From assembly GCA_964578835.1 (NCBI GenBank), contig CAZOEL010000003.1, positions 62,001 to 126,000 of the forward strand: a DNA stretch of 64,000 nucleotides, written 5' to 3'. This document shows, piece by piece, positions 1 through 8,952 of the stretch; within the stretch, counting starts at the first letter, position 1; every line of letters begins with the position of its first letter. Origin of the DNA: CAZOEL01 sp964578835. GTDB taxonomy: Bacteria; Desulfobacterota; Syntrophobacteria; Syntrophobacterales; Syntrophobacteraceae. The notes beneath the pieces are model-generated. The model saw only the letters and a list, made by a program, of their open reading frames with translations, ran no database searches and was not told where the DNA came from. Made by a program: the position numbers and the translations under genes.

Positions 1-661
1 TAAGCACGATACGAACGTCGAGCTCACGGGCAACAGAGTCCGCAACCGCAGCAAATCGCTCGGGAAGCCACCTTTTTGCCGAGCCGTAGGCCGCGCCCGG
101 ATTGATGGCGACCCAGCTTTTTCCTTCGCCGAGCAGACTTCGCGCTTCTTCCATCTCCCGAGGAGCGCAGCTCAACCGAAGCTCTCCGTTGCCGCCACTC
201 ACGCCCAGTTTTTCCAGCATGCAACGGTAATAACCGGTATGGTGCATCTGACGCTCGGAGCTCCCCACGCTGACCCCATGGGTCAGAAGAAAACCCCGTC
301 CGTCCGTCCGATACCCGGCCCGCAGTGGGATGCGAGACAAAAAGGCCATTGCGGCGGCTTCAATGGCGTTTTGAAAGAGAATGGCAAGATCGAACTCTTC
401 CTTTCGCAGATCGGCGCAGAATCCGAAAAAACCGGACAGGCCCTTGTGAGCGCCCCTTTTATCGAAGATCAACACACGGTCGCAATAAGGATGAGACGAG
501 AAGAGCTCCCCAACGGCGGGGTTCGCGCCAACCACGATCTCAGCCGCGGGGAATGCGGCCCGCACCGCGCCCATAGCAGGCGTGGTCATCACCGCATCCC
601 CGATCCAGTTGGTGGAGCGAATGAAGATTTTTCTTATATTTCTTGGATCTATACGAGCCAT
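1..661 (-). CDS. waaF: ADP-heptose:LPS heptosyltransferase (WaaF type), 3' end beyond window
   Basis: N-terminal 220 residues of a GT9-family glycosyltransferase; the frame stays open to the window edge. It adds L,D-heptose from ADP-heptose to the lipopolysaccharide inner core at the cytoplasmic face of the inner membrane. Visible are the WaaF-like opening (RSTNWIGDAVMTTPA, about residues 13-27), the segment DLAILFQNAIEAAAMAF and the start of the second Rossmann half (WVAINPGAAYGSAKRW). The ATG at 661 lies 4 bp after the stop of the upstream binding-protein gene, so the two are probably co-transcribed and perhaps translationally coupled, since the Shine-Dalgarno is weak. Family is clear; choice of heptosyltransferase II over I rests on the N-terminal motif only. 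Confidence 0.85.
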   Translation of the reverse strand, partial: MARIDPRNIRKIFIRSTNWIGDAVMTTPAMGAVRAAFPAAEIVVGANPAVGELFSSHPYCDRVLIFDKRGAHKGLSGFFGFCADLRKEEFDLAILFQNAIEAAAMAFLSRIPLRAGYRTDGRGFLLTHGVSVGSSERQMHHTGYYRCMLEKLGVSGGNGELRLSCAPREMEEARSLLGEGKSWVAINPGAAYGSAKRWLPERFAAVADSVARELDVRIVL

Positions 662-665
662 CGTC

Positions 666-1880
666 TCAGGGCTGCAAAAGCGCCCACTTTCCCTTCTCTA
701 CTTTGACCATGACCATGGAGTCCGTTCCAAGACCATTATGGTCTTCGGGCGTCAAGTTGAAAATCCCGCTTACGCCAACGTATCCACGGGTCTTTTCTAT
801 AGCGTCCCTCAGTTTTTCAGGGTCCGTTCCCACCTGCCGCATGGCGTTCGCCACCAGGTAGATGGCGTCCCATGCGTAACCGGAATGCGTATTGATGGGA
901 TACTGTTGATCGTAGTGATAAACGTCGCGATAGAGCTTAATAAAGTCCTGGATAACAGCCTTCTGTGGGTCCGTATCCGGGAGCTGATCGACCACCATGA
1001 GCTTGGTTGAAGGCATGATGCTGCCCTCGGCGGCTTCTCCCGCAAGTTCGATGTATTTGGGGTCCGGCTGCCCGTGACATTGAACGAGGGTTATCTCGGC
1101 GGCCAGCTGTTTTGCATCCTTGGCAAGCTTCACGTTCTTGGCCACTTTCGCTCCGGCCGGTCCGATTGTCCAACAGATGATAGCCTGGGCTCCGACCTCT
1201 TTCATCTTCAAAAGCTGAGGCGTCATGTCGTCGTCAGTAACGGCAAAAGTCTCCTTAGAGACAACTTCTATTCCAAACTCGGGCGCCAACTGCTCAAGGG
1301 ACGCCAGCCCGTCTTTTCCGAATCCGTCCGATGCGGTAAGGAGCGCTACTTTGGTCAACTTTTGGGAGCGCAGACAGTCGTACACTTTCCTGACCGCCAC
1401 CGAAGTGCGCTGCGGGGTCTTGAAAACCCACTTGAAGGAGCCGAATTTGCCTCCGGCTATGACAGGATCGCCGCCAATGGTCATCGCAACCGGTATGTGA
1501 GCGCTATCCTCGATGTACGGCTTTACGGCCATGCCTTCATCCGTTCTCGTAGGGCCTATCAGCGCCGCGACTTTCTCTTGCTCCACAAGGCGCTTAGCCA
1601 CCATCAGAGCCTTGGTGGGCTCGCTTTCCGTATCGCCAAAAGCAAGCTCGAGAGGCCTATTGTTGATTCCTCCCTGTTTATTGATCTTGTCGACAACCAT
1701 CTGAGCAACCAGCTTGGTTGGCGTGCCGATAGTGGCCGCAGGCCCCGACAGGGCGAAAAAGGCGCCGATCTTGATTGGCTCTTCAGCCGCCATCCCGCGC
1801 CCCGCGCCCGCAAACAGGACAGCCATGAGTAAAATCGAGCTGAAAGCACACGCTCCGAGTTGACGCTTTAGTCTCATCAT
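666..1880 (-). CDS. Branched-chain amino acid-type ABC transporter substrate-binding protein
   Basis: 404-residue periplasmic binding protein of the Leu/Ile/Val family (Peripla_BP_6). A basic start followed by a hydrophobic stretch (AFSSILLMAVLFAGAG) and an AAEEP cleavage region is a clear signal peptide. The mature N-terminus IKIGAFFALSGPAATIGTP is the usual first strand and ligand loop of this family. A GGAGGAGAG Shine-Dalgarno touches the first ATG; the second ATG (1877) has better spacing. No permease or ATPase genes lie nearby. It follows the phenylacetate-CoA ligase gene on the same strand by about 110 bp, so an aromatic or carboxylic acid ligand is as likely as an amino acid. Ligand unknown. 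Confidence 0.88.
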   Translation of the reverse strand: MMRLKRQLGACAFSSILLMAVLFAGAGRGMAAEEPIKIGAFFALSGPAATIGTPTKLVAQMVVDKINKQGGINNRPLELAFGDTESEPTKALMVAKRLVEQEKVAALIGPTRTDEGMAVKPYIEDSAHIPVAMTIGGDPVIAGGKFGSFKWVFKTPQRTSVAVRKVYDCLRSQKLTKVALLTASDGFGKDGLASLEQLAPEFGIEVVSKETFAVTDDDMTPQLLKMKEVGAQAIICWTIGPAGAKVAKNVKLAKDAKQLAAEITLVQCHGQPDPKYIELAGEAAEGSIMPSTKLMVVDQLPDTDPQKAVIQDFIKLYRDVYHYDQQYPINTHSGYAWDAIYLVANAMRQVGTDPEKLRDAIEKTRGYVGVSGIFNLTPEDHNGLGTDSMVMVKVEKGKWALLQP

Positions 1881-1990
1881 CTCTCCTCCTTCATTGCGTT
1901 CAACGATCCAAACATCCTTCCCCTCAATGAATGCTCAAGCATGAATAAGCGAAAAAATGAAAGCTGAATCACTCACCGAATGAGCCTTCA

Positions 1991-3289
1991 TCACACTTCC
2001 ATAGACCTGTGGTCGAACACGCGCTTGCTTTTCCTGTCAGTTCGCGGAAGCACGCCGTAATCCACAATTTCCACCTGAGCTCGGACCATGATTTGCCTTC
2101 GAATTTCAGCCGTGATGAGGTCGGAAAGCCGCCTGTCCAAATCGGGCGCTTCACCGCCGGTCCGCTCCACTTTGATGATCATGAGGTCACGACCGTCGTC
2201 GCGACGGTGGAGATGAACTTGGTATTCGCTCCCAACGCCAGAAATCTGTGAAAGAACATAATCGATCTGGCCTGGATAGATATTCACCGCCCGGTAGATA
2301 AACATATCGTCGGAGCGTCCGAGCAGATGGTCATGCCGAGGCAATGGGTTGCCGCAGGGACACGGATCGGGAAGAAGCCTCGTCAGATCTCTGGTTCTGT
2401 AGCGAATGAGCGGAGCGCCCTCCTTCCTCAGGGTTGTCACGACCATTTCGCCGATTTCGCCGGGCGCTACGGGCTCCAGGGTCTCCGGATCAAGAACTTC
2501 CAATATGTAATAATCCGCCCAATAGTGAATCCCCTGATGGGCTTCGCACTCGAGGCCGGTTCCGGGCCCGTAGAGCTCGGTAAGGCCTGGAATGTCAAAA
2601 AGATGCTCCACCCCGGTTATTTCCTGAATTCGCCGACGCATTCTGTGACTGTGTCGTTCCGCTCCGAAGATGAACTTCTTCAGAGCAATCTTCTTCTGGA
2701 GCCCTCGCTGTTCGATTTCTTCCGCAATGAGCAAAGCCATGGAGGCGGTTGCGCAGAAGACGGTGCTTTGCATGTCTTCAAGCAACTGGCAATGCATCTC
2801 TGCGTTAGCCGGCCCCACCGGCACCGCCGTCGCGCCGAACCTCTCGCAGCCCGCCTGAAAGCCCACTCCCGCCGTCCAAAGCCCGTAACCAACCGCTATC
2901 TGCACTCTGTCCCTGGGAGTAAGCCCGGCCATCTCGTAGCACCTGGCGAACATGTTAGCCCAGTCGTCCAGATCCTTTTGAGTGTAGCAAAGCACTTTGC
3001 GCTTTCCCGTTGTGCCCGACGAAGCGTGTATGCGTACGATTTTCTCGAATGGAACGGAGCGCAGAGGGAAGGGATAGCCTTCCTGAAGGTCTTGAGCCGT
3101 CGTAAAGGGCAGCCTGCGAAGGTCGTCCAGAGACCGTATATTTTCCGGAGTCGCTCCGGCGGCATCCATTCTGGCGCGGTAGTAGGAAGAATTGTTATAG
3201 GCATGGGAAATGGTCCACTTGAGCCCTTCGAGCTGAATTGAATCCAGATCCTCCCTGGATGCCCGCGCAGGCATGAAGGAAACGCTCAT
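1991..3289 (-). CDS. paaK: Phenylacetate-CoA ligase family enzyme
   Basis: 432-residue ANL-superfamily adenylate-forming enzyme of PaaK length, which would activate phenylacetate or a related aryl acid to its CoA thioester in the cytoplasm. Motifs in order: the phosphate-binding loop IHASSGTTGKRKV, FIFGAERHS, the adenylate-binding LTELYGPG, the hinge region YRTRDLTRL and the small C-terminal lid starting near MFIYRAVNIYPGQIDYVL. The ATG at 3289 was chosen because AAGGAG lies about 8 nt upstream; a longer GTG-started frame from 3328 lacks this signal. With the downstream binding protein it may form an uptake and activation unit for aromatic acids; PaaK is also common in anaerobes without a full Paa pathway. 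Confidence 0.88.
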   Translation of the reverse strand: MSVSFMPARASREDLDSIQLEGLKWTISHAYNNSSYYRARMDAAGATPENIRSLDDLRRLPFTTAQDLQEGYPFPLRSVPFEKIVRIHASSGTTGKRKVLCYTQKDLDDWANMFARCYEMAGLTPRDRVQIAVGYGLWTAGVGFQAGCERFGATAVPVGPANAEMHCQLLEDMQSTVFCATASMALLIAEEIEQRGLQKKIALKKFIFGAERHSHRMRRRIQEITGVEHLFDIPGLTELYGPGTGLECEAHQGIHYWADYYILEVLDPETLEPVAPGEIGEMVVTTLRKEGAPLIRYRTRDLTRLLPDPCPCGNPLPRHDHLLGRSDDMFIYRAVNIYPGQIDYVLSQISGVGSEYQVHLHRRDDGRDLMIIKVERTGGEAPDLDRRLSDLITAEIRRQIMVRAQVEIVDYGVLPRTDRKSKRVFDHRSMEV

Positions 3290-3592
3290 TTCTAAAATCT
3301 CCTTGATCTTACTTGAGATAAAAAACACATTTGGAAGCTCGCTCCAAGCAAAGGGAACGGCGGATCACCTCCGGCAATCTTCTCTCGTGCGGGGAGCCTG
3401 GCCGAAATCATCCGTTAGTCAACGCCATCCCTCCATAACACAGATTCAAATAATTTCACAAAAGGTATTCTCGTTTTTGTTTATTGTGCTAATTTTGGCC
3501 GCAACACGAGCAGCCTGTCGAATGCTGCCAGCCTGCCGTTTAATCGCCGCAAGCAACTGAAAACCCTAAAAGATGTTCAGTAAGGAGGGCCA
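3290..3592. other. Divergent intergenic region, paaK / panE-like gene
   Basis: About 300 bp between two divergently transcribed genes, so promoters for both should lie here. The half nearest the reductase gene is AT-rich (around 3440-3500). I could not pick a convincing -35/-10 pair or sigma-54 site, and I see no repeat or RNA structure. Confidence 0.4.
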
Positions 3593-4549
3593 ATGGAAGG
3601 AAACGCTACAGCTCATGAGGAACCTCGGAAGCAAGCGACAGTATTGGTAATAGGAACCGGCGCAATCGGAAGCTTTTATGGCGGCAAGCTGGCCCTGGCC
3701 GGAGCCGATGTGTCGGTTGTCTGCAGATCCGATTACGAGACTGTCAAGGCAAGGGGCGTCCAGATAAAGAGTCCCCATGGCGATTTCCATTTCATGCCGG
3801 GCAGGGTTCTCAAGAGCCCAGGGGAATACGGCGGCTTTCCCGATTTTGTGCTGGTTGCGACCAAGGTGCTGCCCAATAGCAACGTCACCGAGCTCATTAG
3901 GGACGTCGTGGGACCGGATACTTCCATTGTGCTGGTCCAAAACGGCGTCGAAATTGAAAATCCCTTTGCCGAGGCGTACCCTCAAAACGAAATTATCAGC
4001 GGACTTGCCGTCATTGCGGTAAGCCGCATTCGGCCTGGAGAGGTGGAGCACTATGATCACGGTCGCCTGACCATCGGCCGTTTTCCATCAGGGCGGTCGA
4101 GCAAGGCGGAAAAGCTCTGCAGCCTTATCGGCTCGGCAGGCGTGCCGTGTGAAGTAACGTCCAATGTCGTAACGGCGCGGTGGAAGAAGCTCGTCTGGAA
4201 TGCCTCATTCAATCCGATATCAGCCCTGGGAAATGCCGATACCCATGCCATCATGGCATCGGAGGAGTCGGCAAACCTCGTGCGAAGAGTCATGGAAGAG
4301 GTGCTGCTCACCGCCATGGCGGTCGCTCACGAACTGCCGCCTTCCCTCATCGCACATAACCTTGAAGGCACGGCTGCGATGAAGCCTTACAAGACAAGCA
4401 TGCTGCTGGACTTTGAAGCCGGAAGGCCCATGGAAGTCGAGGCGATCCTGGGCAACGCCGTTCGCGCTGCAAGGAGAACCGGAATCCCCGTTCCCCACCT
4501 CGAAAGCCTTTACGCCTTGCTCAAACTGCTCGACCGCAAAAGCGCATAA
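3593..4549 (+). CDS. panE: 2-dehydropantoate 2-reductase (ketopantoate reductase) family
   Basis: 318 residues, the usual length of ApbA/PanE enzymes, which reduce 2-dehydropantoate to pantoate with NADPH for pantothenate and CoA synthesis. The Rossmann motif VIGTGAIGSFYGGKLALAGA lies near residues 20-39, followed by KVLPNSNVTELI, the VQNGVEIENPFAE loop and, in the helical C-terminal domain, KLVWNASFNPISAL (catalytic Lys and Asn region) and KPYKTSMLLDFEAGRPMEVE. A strong AAGGAGG precedes the ATG. The gene stands alone, away from panB or panC. Some PanE paralogues reduce other 2-oxoacids, so the substrate is a family-level guess. Confidence 0.88.
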   Translation: MEGNATAHEEPRKQATVLVIGTGAIGSFYGGKLALAGADVSVVCRSDYETVKARGVQIKSPHGDFHFMPGRVLKSPGEYGGFPDFVLVATKVLPNSNVTELIRDVVGPDTSIVLVQNGVEIENPFAEAYPQNEIISGLAVIAVSRIRPGEVEHYDHGRLTIGRFPSGRSSKAEKLCSLIGSAGVPCEVTSNVVTARWKKLVWNASFNPISALGNADTHAIMASEESANLVRRVMEEVLLTAMAVAHELPPSLIAHNLEGTAAMKPYKTSMLLDFEAGRPMEVEAILGNAVRAARRTGIPVPHLESLYALLKLLDRKSA

Positions 4550-4613
4550 ACAATGCTTCCGCGCATCGGAGACTCCGGCCTTTACAACGTTCGAGTAAGC
4601 CTCGTTCAAGTCA

Positions 4614-6335
4614 TTATGCGCCTAGAGGCAAGTCTTCCCGCACGTTCAACGGAAGGCGAAGGGAAATGCTCATTCCTTCTCCCGGAGAGCTTTCCACTTC
4701 TATCTCCCCTCCGTGCGCCTCCACGAACTTGTGGACATTGGCGAGTCCGAGACCGACGCCTCGCGCTTTCGTGGTGAAATACGGATCGAAAATATGGGCG
4801 ATATGCTCTTCCGCAATCCCCACTCCCGTATCTTTGACGCTCACGACGGCTTGCTCACCTTGTCTGAAGGCCTTGATGTCGAGTGATCCTCCGTTTTCCA
4901 TCGCCTGCAACGAGTTGAGATAAAGATTCAGGAGGATTTGAGTGAAACGGTCGGGGTCCACCTCCGCGCTCAAATCCTCCGGCTCGATATCTATCCCTAT
5001 CTTCACTCCATGGTGCCGCGCATCTCTTTCAATCAACTGGACCGAATGCTGAACCAGATCTTTGAATCGGGAAGATTTCCTGGCAAGCTCGGTCGGTTTG
5101 GCAAAATCCAAAAGCTCGGTCACAACTCGGTTGAGCCGCTCCACTTCCTGCACCATGATTTCCGCTATTTCCCTGCTTCGCTCATCGTCTCTGGATCTTC
5201 CTGCAAGAATGGTTGCAAAGCCTTTGATCGAGCTCAGAGGATTCCTAATCTCATGGGCTATGCCCGACGCAAGGCGTCCGAGACCTGCTAGACGCTCACT
5301 TCGGCGAAGCTGCTCTTCCAACTGTTTTATGTTCGTTGTGTCGCTGAAAAGGAGAATATGCCCGGCCGGACGATTTCCCCCATCACGAATGACCGCGGCG
5401 TTTACAAGCAACGTAATCGCCTCTACCCTATTCATCCGGCAAAGGATTTCCTGCTCCACAACCGACTCGGCTTTCTTCAGGCCGTTTATCACTGGAAGGA
5501 AGCCGGGGATATCCTCAATATCGCCATTTTTCAAACTGCTGTGATTTCGCAGGATGGCTCGAGCGGCGTTATTCGCTCTTTGAATTCGCCCATCCAGATC
5601 TGCGGCGATCAGGCCGACCGGCATCTGATTCACAATGGTGGCGGTGAATGCCTGTATGTCTTGCAGAGAGCATCGAGCATTACGGTAATGCTGAGCCCAG
5701 ACAATGGACACCAATCCTGCAGCGCCGACCAGAAACATGGTCAAAAAAAGAACAATCGTCTGTCGCATGTCCTGCTCATGCGCCTCCTCAAAGGGGGTCG
5801 GATCCAGTCCCACCATGATGAAAAGGCTTCTGTTTCCCTCATACCCGTTGCGAGCGCACCACGACTCCCAATGTCCGCCCCCCCTTTGCCTCAGCCAGGG
5901 CTGATAGGCCCGGATGACTTCAAAGGAGCTCTTCTCTCCGGCCGAAAATCGGTGAACTGTCTTCCCCTGCCCTGGAAGGGAGAGTGGCAAAACTTTACCC
6001 AGTTCGCCTTGATTGCTGTGGGCCAGCACTCGACCGTTCAAATCGACAATGGCCGCATAGAGCACATCGGGCTGTTGGGAGGTTTCTTCCATGAGGAGCT
6101 GCAGTTGTCGCCCTCCCCATCCGTTTCCCATCATCCCCGTGCGACTGCTCGCCTCAATCGAGCGCATGAGGACATTCGCCTGCGAAAAGAGGGCGCGGGT
6201 AATAAAATCTCTTTCCCTGTCTATGTTCTTTGCCGCCAAAAAGAGGAGGATACCCGCCAGCACACACACCGAGCCGATAATCATCCAGGGTGAAAGCCAT
6301 ACCCATCCAGCCGGTTGTGAAAAACGACTCCGCAT
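4614..6335 (-). CDS. Membrane sensor histidine kinase with periplasmic and PAS domains (ZraS-like)
   Basis: 573 residues. Order: transmembrane helix 1 (about 15-35), a periplasmic sensing region of roughly 150 residues, transmembrane helix 2 (IVLFLTMFLVGAAGLVSIVW), a cytoplasmic PAS domain, the HisKA phosphoacceptor SGIAHEIRNPLSSIKG (His near 361) and an HATPase domain with N box (LNLYLNSLQAM), DTGVGIA and GVGLGLANVHKF. The layout matches ZraS/NtrB-type kinases that usually work with sigma-54 activators. No regulator gene is adjacent. The divergent neighbour across about 490 bp is a small secreted protein with a sigma-54-type promoter, which recalls the divergent zraP/zraSR layout of enterobacteria. 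AAGGAG precedes the start. Signal unknown. Confidence 0.87.
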   Translation of the reverse strand: MRSRFSQPAGWVWLSPWMIIGSVCVLAGILLFLAAKNIDRERDFITRALFSQANVLMRSIEASSRTGMMGNGWGGRQLQLLMEETSQQPDVLYAAIVDLNGRVLAHSNQGELGKVLPLSLPGQGKTVHRFSAGEKSSFEVIRAYQPWLRQRGGGHWESWCARNGYEGNRSLFIMVGLDPTPFEEAHEQDMRQTIVLFLTMFLVGAAGLVSIVWAQHYRNARCSLQDIQAFTATIVNQMPVGLIAADLDGRIQRANNAARAILRNHSSLKNGDIEDIPGFLPVINGLKKAESVVEQEILCRMNRVEAITLLVNAAVIRDGGNRPAGHILLFSDTTNIKQLEEQLRRSERLAGLGRLASGIAHEIRNPLSSIKGFATILAGRSRDDERSREIAEIMVQEVERLNRVVTELLDFAKPTELARKSSRFKDLVQHSVQLIERDARHHGVKIGIDIEPEDLSAEVDPDRFTQILLNLYLNSLQAMENGGSLDIKAFRQGEQAVVSVKDTGVGIAEEHIAHIFDPYFTTKARGVGLGLANVHKFVEAHGGEIEVESSPGEGMSISLRLPLNVREDLPLGA

Positions 6336-6562
6336 TTCCGCGCTCCTTGGATCTATTCTCTATTTATGGAATTCTCTTTTATTCGTTATATGCTTTTGCA
6401 AGAGGAAAGCCAACGTTCCCATGAAGAGAAACAAGAGCATCCTTCCGACGCCACCTTCCCATGCTCCGTTTCAAGCTCCCAAAGCCAAAGCAGCTTTGAC
6501 TGCAGCAGGCAGCATCGATCCCAATACGCCCGTAGCTGGATAACTTCTACCCACTCGGGATA

Positions 6563-6593
6563 ACAGAGATGCATCGGTTTTATCCATCTCTGT
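6563..6593. promoter_or_regulatory. Inverted repeat, possible enhancer-binding (UAS) site
   Basis: ACAGAGATG (6563-6571) is the exact reverse complement of CATCTCTGT (6585-6593), separated by 13 bp. It lies about 120-150 bp upstream of the transcription start expected from the sigma-54 promoter at 6684, the usual distance for an activator site. No U-tract follows, so a terminator is less likely. The binding protein is inferred only. Confidence 0.4.
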
Positions 6594-6683
6594 TCTTCCC
6601 TCGAAAATACCAGAGGCAACATGGACCCTCTCGCTCCAGTTATCCGTTGTAGTTACAAGAAGTTATGCCTGGATAGGCATTGA

Positions 6684-6699
6684 TGGCGCGGTCCATGCA
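6684..6699 (+). promoter_or_regulatory. Sigma-54 (RpoN) promoter candidate
   Basis: TGGCGCGGTCCATGCA fits the -24/-12 consensus TGGCACGN4TTGCA: the invariant GG (6685-6686) and GC (6697-6698) have exactly 10 bp between them. It points to the small secreted protein gene starting at 6829, leaving a leader of about 120 nt. Confidence 0.6.
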
Positions 6700-6828
6700 T
6701 TAACGCTCTGTCGACTCCGTCACGAGTGGGGGCAACGGCGGGAAGCGGCAGGCGGAGGCGATTCCTCCCGTTTGAAGATGGTGGAGAACCTGGATAATCT
6801 CAATTCAATGAAAATGAAAGGAACAATC

Positions 6829-7101
6829 ATGAGGAAAACAGTGGTGATCGGATTGGCGATGATTACGCTCTTGTTTGGCATATCGGCTGCTTTTGCCCAA
6901 CAGCAGGGGTATGGGAGAAGAGGGGGCTGTATGAACCGGGGCATGAATTGCCCGATGGTGACTCAGACGGGTTCGGGACAAGGAACCGGCCAGCAGGACG
7001 GCATGCGCCCGAGAATGAGGGCGAGATGTCCTTTGGCTACCCAGCAAGACCAACCGGAGACACAGACTCAAACGATCCCGCCAGCCAATGCGTCCAACTG
7101 A
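6829..7101 (+). CDS. Small secreted Gln/Met/Cys-containing protein, possible stress or metal-binding protein
   Basis: 90 residues. A signal peptide (MRKTVVIGLAMITLLFGISA, ending FAQ) is followed by a low-complexity mature part of about 67 residues rich in Gln, Gly, Arg, Met and Pro, with two CPM/CPL motifs (NRGMNCPMVTQ; RARCPLATQQ). I do not recognise the family. The ATG at 6829 has AAAGGA 5 nt upstream; a longer frame from 6772 would put the signal peptide internally. Placement divergent to a ZraS-like kinase behind a sigma-54 promoter suggests an envelope-stress or metal-responsive protein analogous in position, not in sequence, to ZraP. That role is inference. Confidence 0.65.
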   Translation: MRKTVVIGLAMITLLFGISAAFAQQQGYGRRGGCMNRGMNCPMVTQTGSGQGTGQQDGMRPRMRARCPLATQQDQPETQTQTIPPANASN

Positions 7102-7160
7102 GAACGAGGCCTTAACGCTTTCTATGCCACACTCTCTGCGCTCAGTCGAAGTCTGAGGTT

Positions 7161-7197
7161 ATCCAGCATGGCGGATGCTTGATTCCCCATGCTGGAT
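7161..7197. repeat. Inverted repeat of the ATCCAGCAT family
   Basis: ATCCAGCATGG (7161-7171) pairs exactly with CCATGCTGGAT (7187-7197). It sits between the convergent secreted-protein and hybrid-kinase genes, so it may act as a terminator hairpin, though no clear U-tract follows. A variant (TTATCCAGCGTCC) occurs around 7229 and a related pair at 52966-53027, indicating a dispersed intergenic repeat. Confidence 0.6.
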
Positions 7198-7256
7198 GAA
7201 TGCCGCTCGGGCAGGAAGCGAGGTCATTTATCCAGCGTCCGGCATCTCCAAAACCT

Positions 7257-8723
7257 CTATGAGGCTTTTTCAATACTCATCTCGAGCGCGCCATCAACCG
7301 CATCGATAAGCTTTTCGTAGCTAAGCGGCTTTGAGAGCAGCAGATCAACCCCTTTCCTTGAAAGGTCTCCTCCCGCAAACTGCTCAGCCCATCCCGTAAT
7401 CAGGATGACAGGAAGGTCGGATCGCTTTGATTTGGCTCCTCGAGCGACGTCCCATCCGCTCACGTCCGGCATGCCCAAATCCGTTATGACACAATCAAAT
7501 TCTTCCTCATCGAGGCGCTTCAGCGCATCCGCTCCATGGCCCTCCGCCACTACAATGTGACCCTTCATGCGAAGCATGTCCCGGATCACTCCGAGGATCT
7601 CAATGTTATCGTCGACAAGCAGTATCCGCCGTGAGACGCTATGCTCTTTCATGACCGGCGAGTATGAAGCGTCTTCTTTCGCCCCGGCTTCAGGAAGCCT
7701 TATCAGGAACATGCTCCCTTTTCCCGGCTCGCTCTTTACCCAAAGATCTCCATCCGCACGGGTAATAATGCTCCAGGAGACGCTAAGACCAAGCCCTGAG
7801 CTTTCAACCCCTTTCGTAGTGAAGTAGGGATCAAAAATCCGCTTAGCCACGTCCTCACTCATCCCTATTCCGGTATCGGCCACCTCGATGATGACTCCTC
7901 CTTTATGGATGCGGTTCCTTACGGCAATAAGGCCTCCTTGGGGCATTGCGTCGATAGCGTTGAATATGAGGTTGGTAAGCACCTCCCGGAAGTCAGAGGC
8001 ATGAATCTTGGCTAGACAGCACGGTTCGAGATCCGTTTGGATTTCTATCTTGAAGCCCTGCTTCTCCATGGCGTCCTTCCAGCGGGGGCGGGTAAGCTCC
8101 AAAACATCCCTTATCGCTTCGCTCACATCAACCGCCGCGTGAGGAATCTCGAGTCCTCTGTCACGGGCTGTAAAACGTTGGAGCCTACGAACTGTATTGG
8201 AGCCATCATGAACGGCCTTTTCTATGTTTTGCAGTCTGCGCAGGGCGCCTTCGTCCTTGGTCCTTGCCAACATGAGCTGGATATTTCCAAGAATCGCCAT
8301 CAAGATGTTGTTGAAATCGTGAGCAACGCCTCCAGCCATGGCGCCAAGGGCGAGAAGCTTCTCTTTCTGAAGGGCATGCTCTATTTCGGCCATCTTCCTG
8401 GTCATATCGTTGATGGCGAGAAGATAGCCCTTATCTTTGTGATTCTTGAGGGAAATAAGGAATACGTCCGCGATGAAAAGCTCTCCATCCGAGTTGACCA
8501 GAGTAACATCCGCCATATCCGCCTGCTCTGATTCGGAAAGCTTCCTAAAGAGCTCCGTGAACGCTCCCGGATCACTAAAAAGCACAGATGGCGAATTCCC
8601 GATAATTTCATCGGAGATGCTCCCGAGAAGAAGCTCAAGACTCTTGTTGATTTGCGCTACCTTGCCATCAGCATCCAGAATGCAAATTCCTTGAGGCGCA
8701 CGGCTAAAAACAGCTTTTTCCAT
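7257..8723 (-). CDS. Cytoplasmic hybrid histidine kinase (PAS-HisKA-HATPase-REC)
   Basis: 488 residues without membrane segments. PAS domain about 1-110; HisKA with AHDFNNILMAILGN (His near 135), the HDxxN variant typical of hybrid kinases; HATPase with LIFNAIDAMPQGG, DTGIGMS and SSGLGLSVSW; a C-terminal receiver from about 370 with LLVDDNIEI, phosphoacceptor region CVITDLGMPDVSG and ILITGWAEQ plus the KPLSYEKL lysine. The start is preceded by a run of nine G. It lies about 230 bp downstream of, and co-directional with, the REC-PAS-PAS-GAF-LuxR gene, which could be its output partner. Signal unknown. Confidence 0.9.
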   Translation of the reverse strand: MEKAVFSRAPQGICILDADGKVAQINKSLELLLGSISDEIIGNSPSVLFSDPGAFTELFRKLSESEQADMADVTLVNSDGELFIADVFLISLKNHKDKGYLLAINDMTRKMAEIEHALQKEKLLALGAMAGGVAHDFNNILMAILGNIQLMLARTKDEGALRRLQNIEKAVHDGSNTVRRLQRFTARDRGLEIPHAAVDVSEAIRDVLELTRPRWKDAMEKQGFKIEIQTDLEPCCLAKIHASDFREVLTNLIFNAIDAMPQGGLIAVRNRIHKGGVIIEVADTGIGMSEDVAKRIFDPYFTTKGVESSGLGLSVSWSIITRADGDLWVKSEPGKGSMFLIRLPEAGAKEDASYSPVMKEHSVSRRILLVDDNIEILGVIRDMLRMKGHIVVAEGHGADALKRLDEEEFDCVITDLGMPDVSGWDVARGAKSKRSDLPVILITGWAEQFAGGDLSRKGVDLLLSKPLSYEKLIDAVDGALEMSIEKAS

Positions 8724-8952
8724 TAGGTCCCCCCCCCATCAAGATGCGCCGAGATCGATCAGTCTCCCCCCATACCTCAAACGGAAGTCATTTTATCCAG
8801 GTTAAAAGTCGGAATAGATTGCCCATAAGGATTAATAGCAGCCCCATCTCCAACGAAAGAGAGATCTCCCGTCTGTCTTGCTCAGCACTATAAAGGAAGG
8901 ATACCAAAAGAAGATAACAAATGATCAACAGCAAAATGACAGGTAAAAATAA

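Larger units (their letters stand above)
6336..6828. other. Regulatory region between ZraS-like kinase and small secreted protein
   Basis: About 490 bp without a convincing gene. It holds a 9-bp inverted repeat (6563-6593) and a sigma-54-type promoter (6684-6699) facing the secreted-protein gene, listed separately. Weak open frames here lack Shine-Dalgarno sequences and any family resemblance. Confidence 0.5.

Noticed and set aside
6386..6622. Small minus-strand frame between the kinase and the secreted protein
   Set aside because: No Shine-Dalgarno, no signal or family features, and it overlaps the inverted repeat upstream of the sigma-54 promoter.
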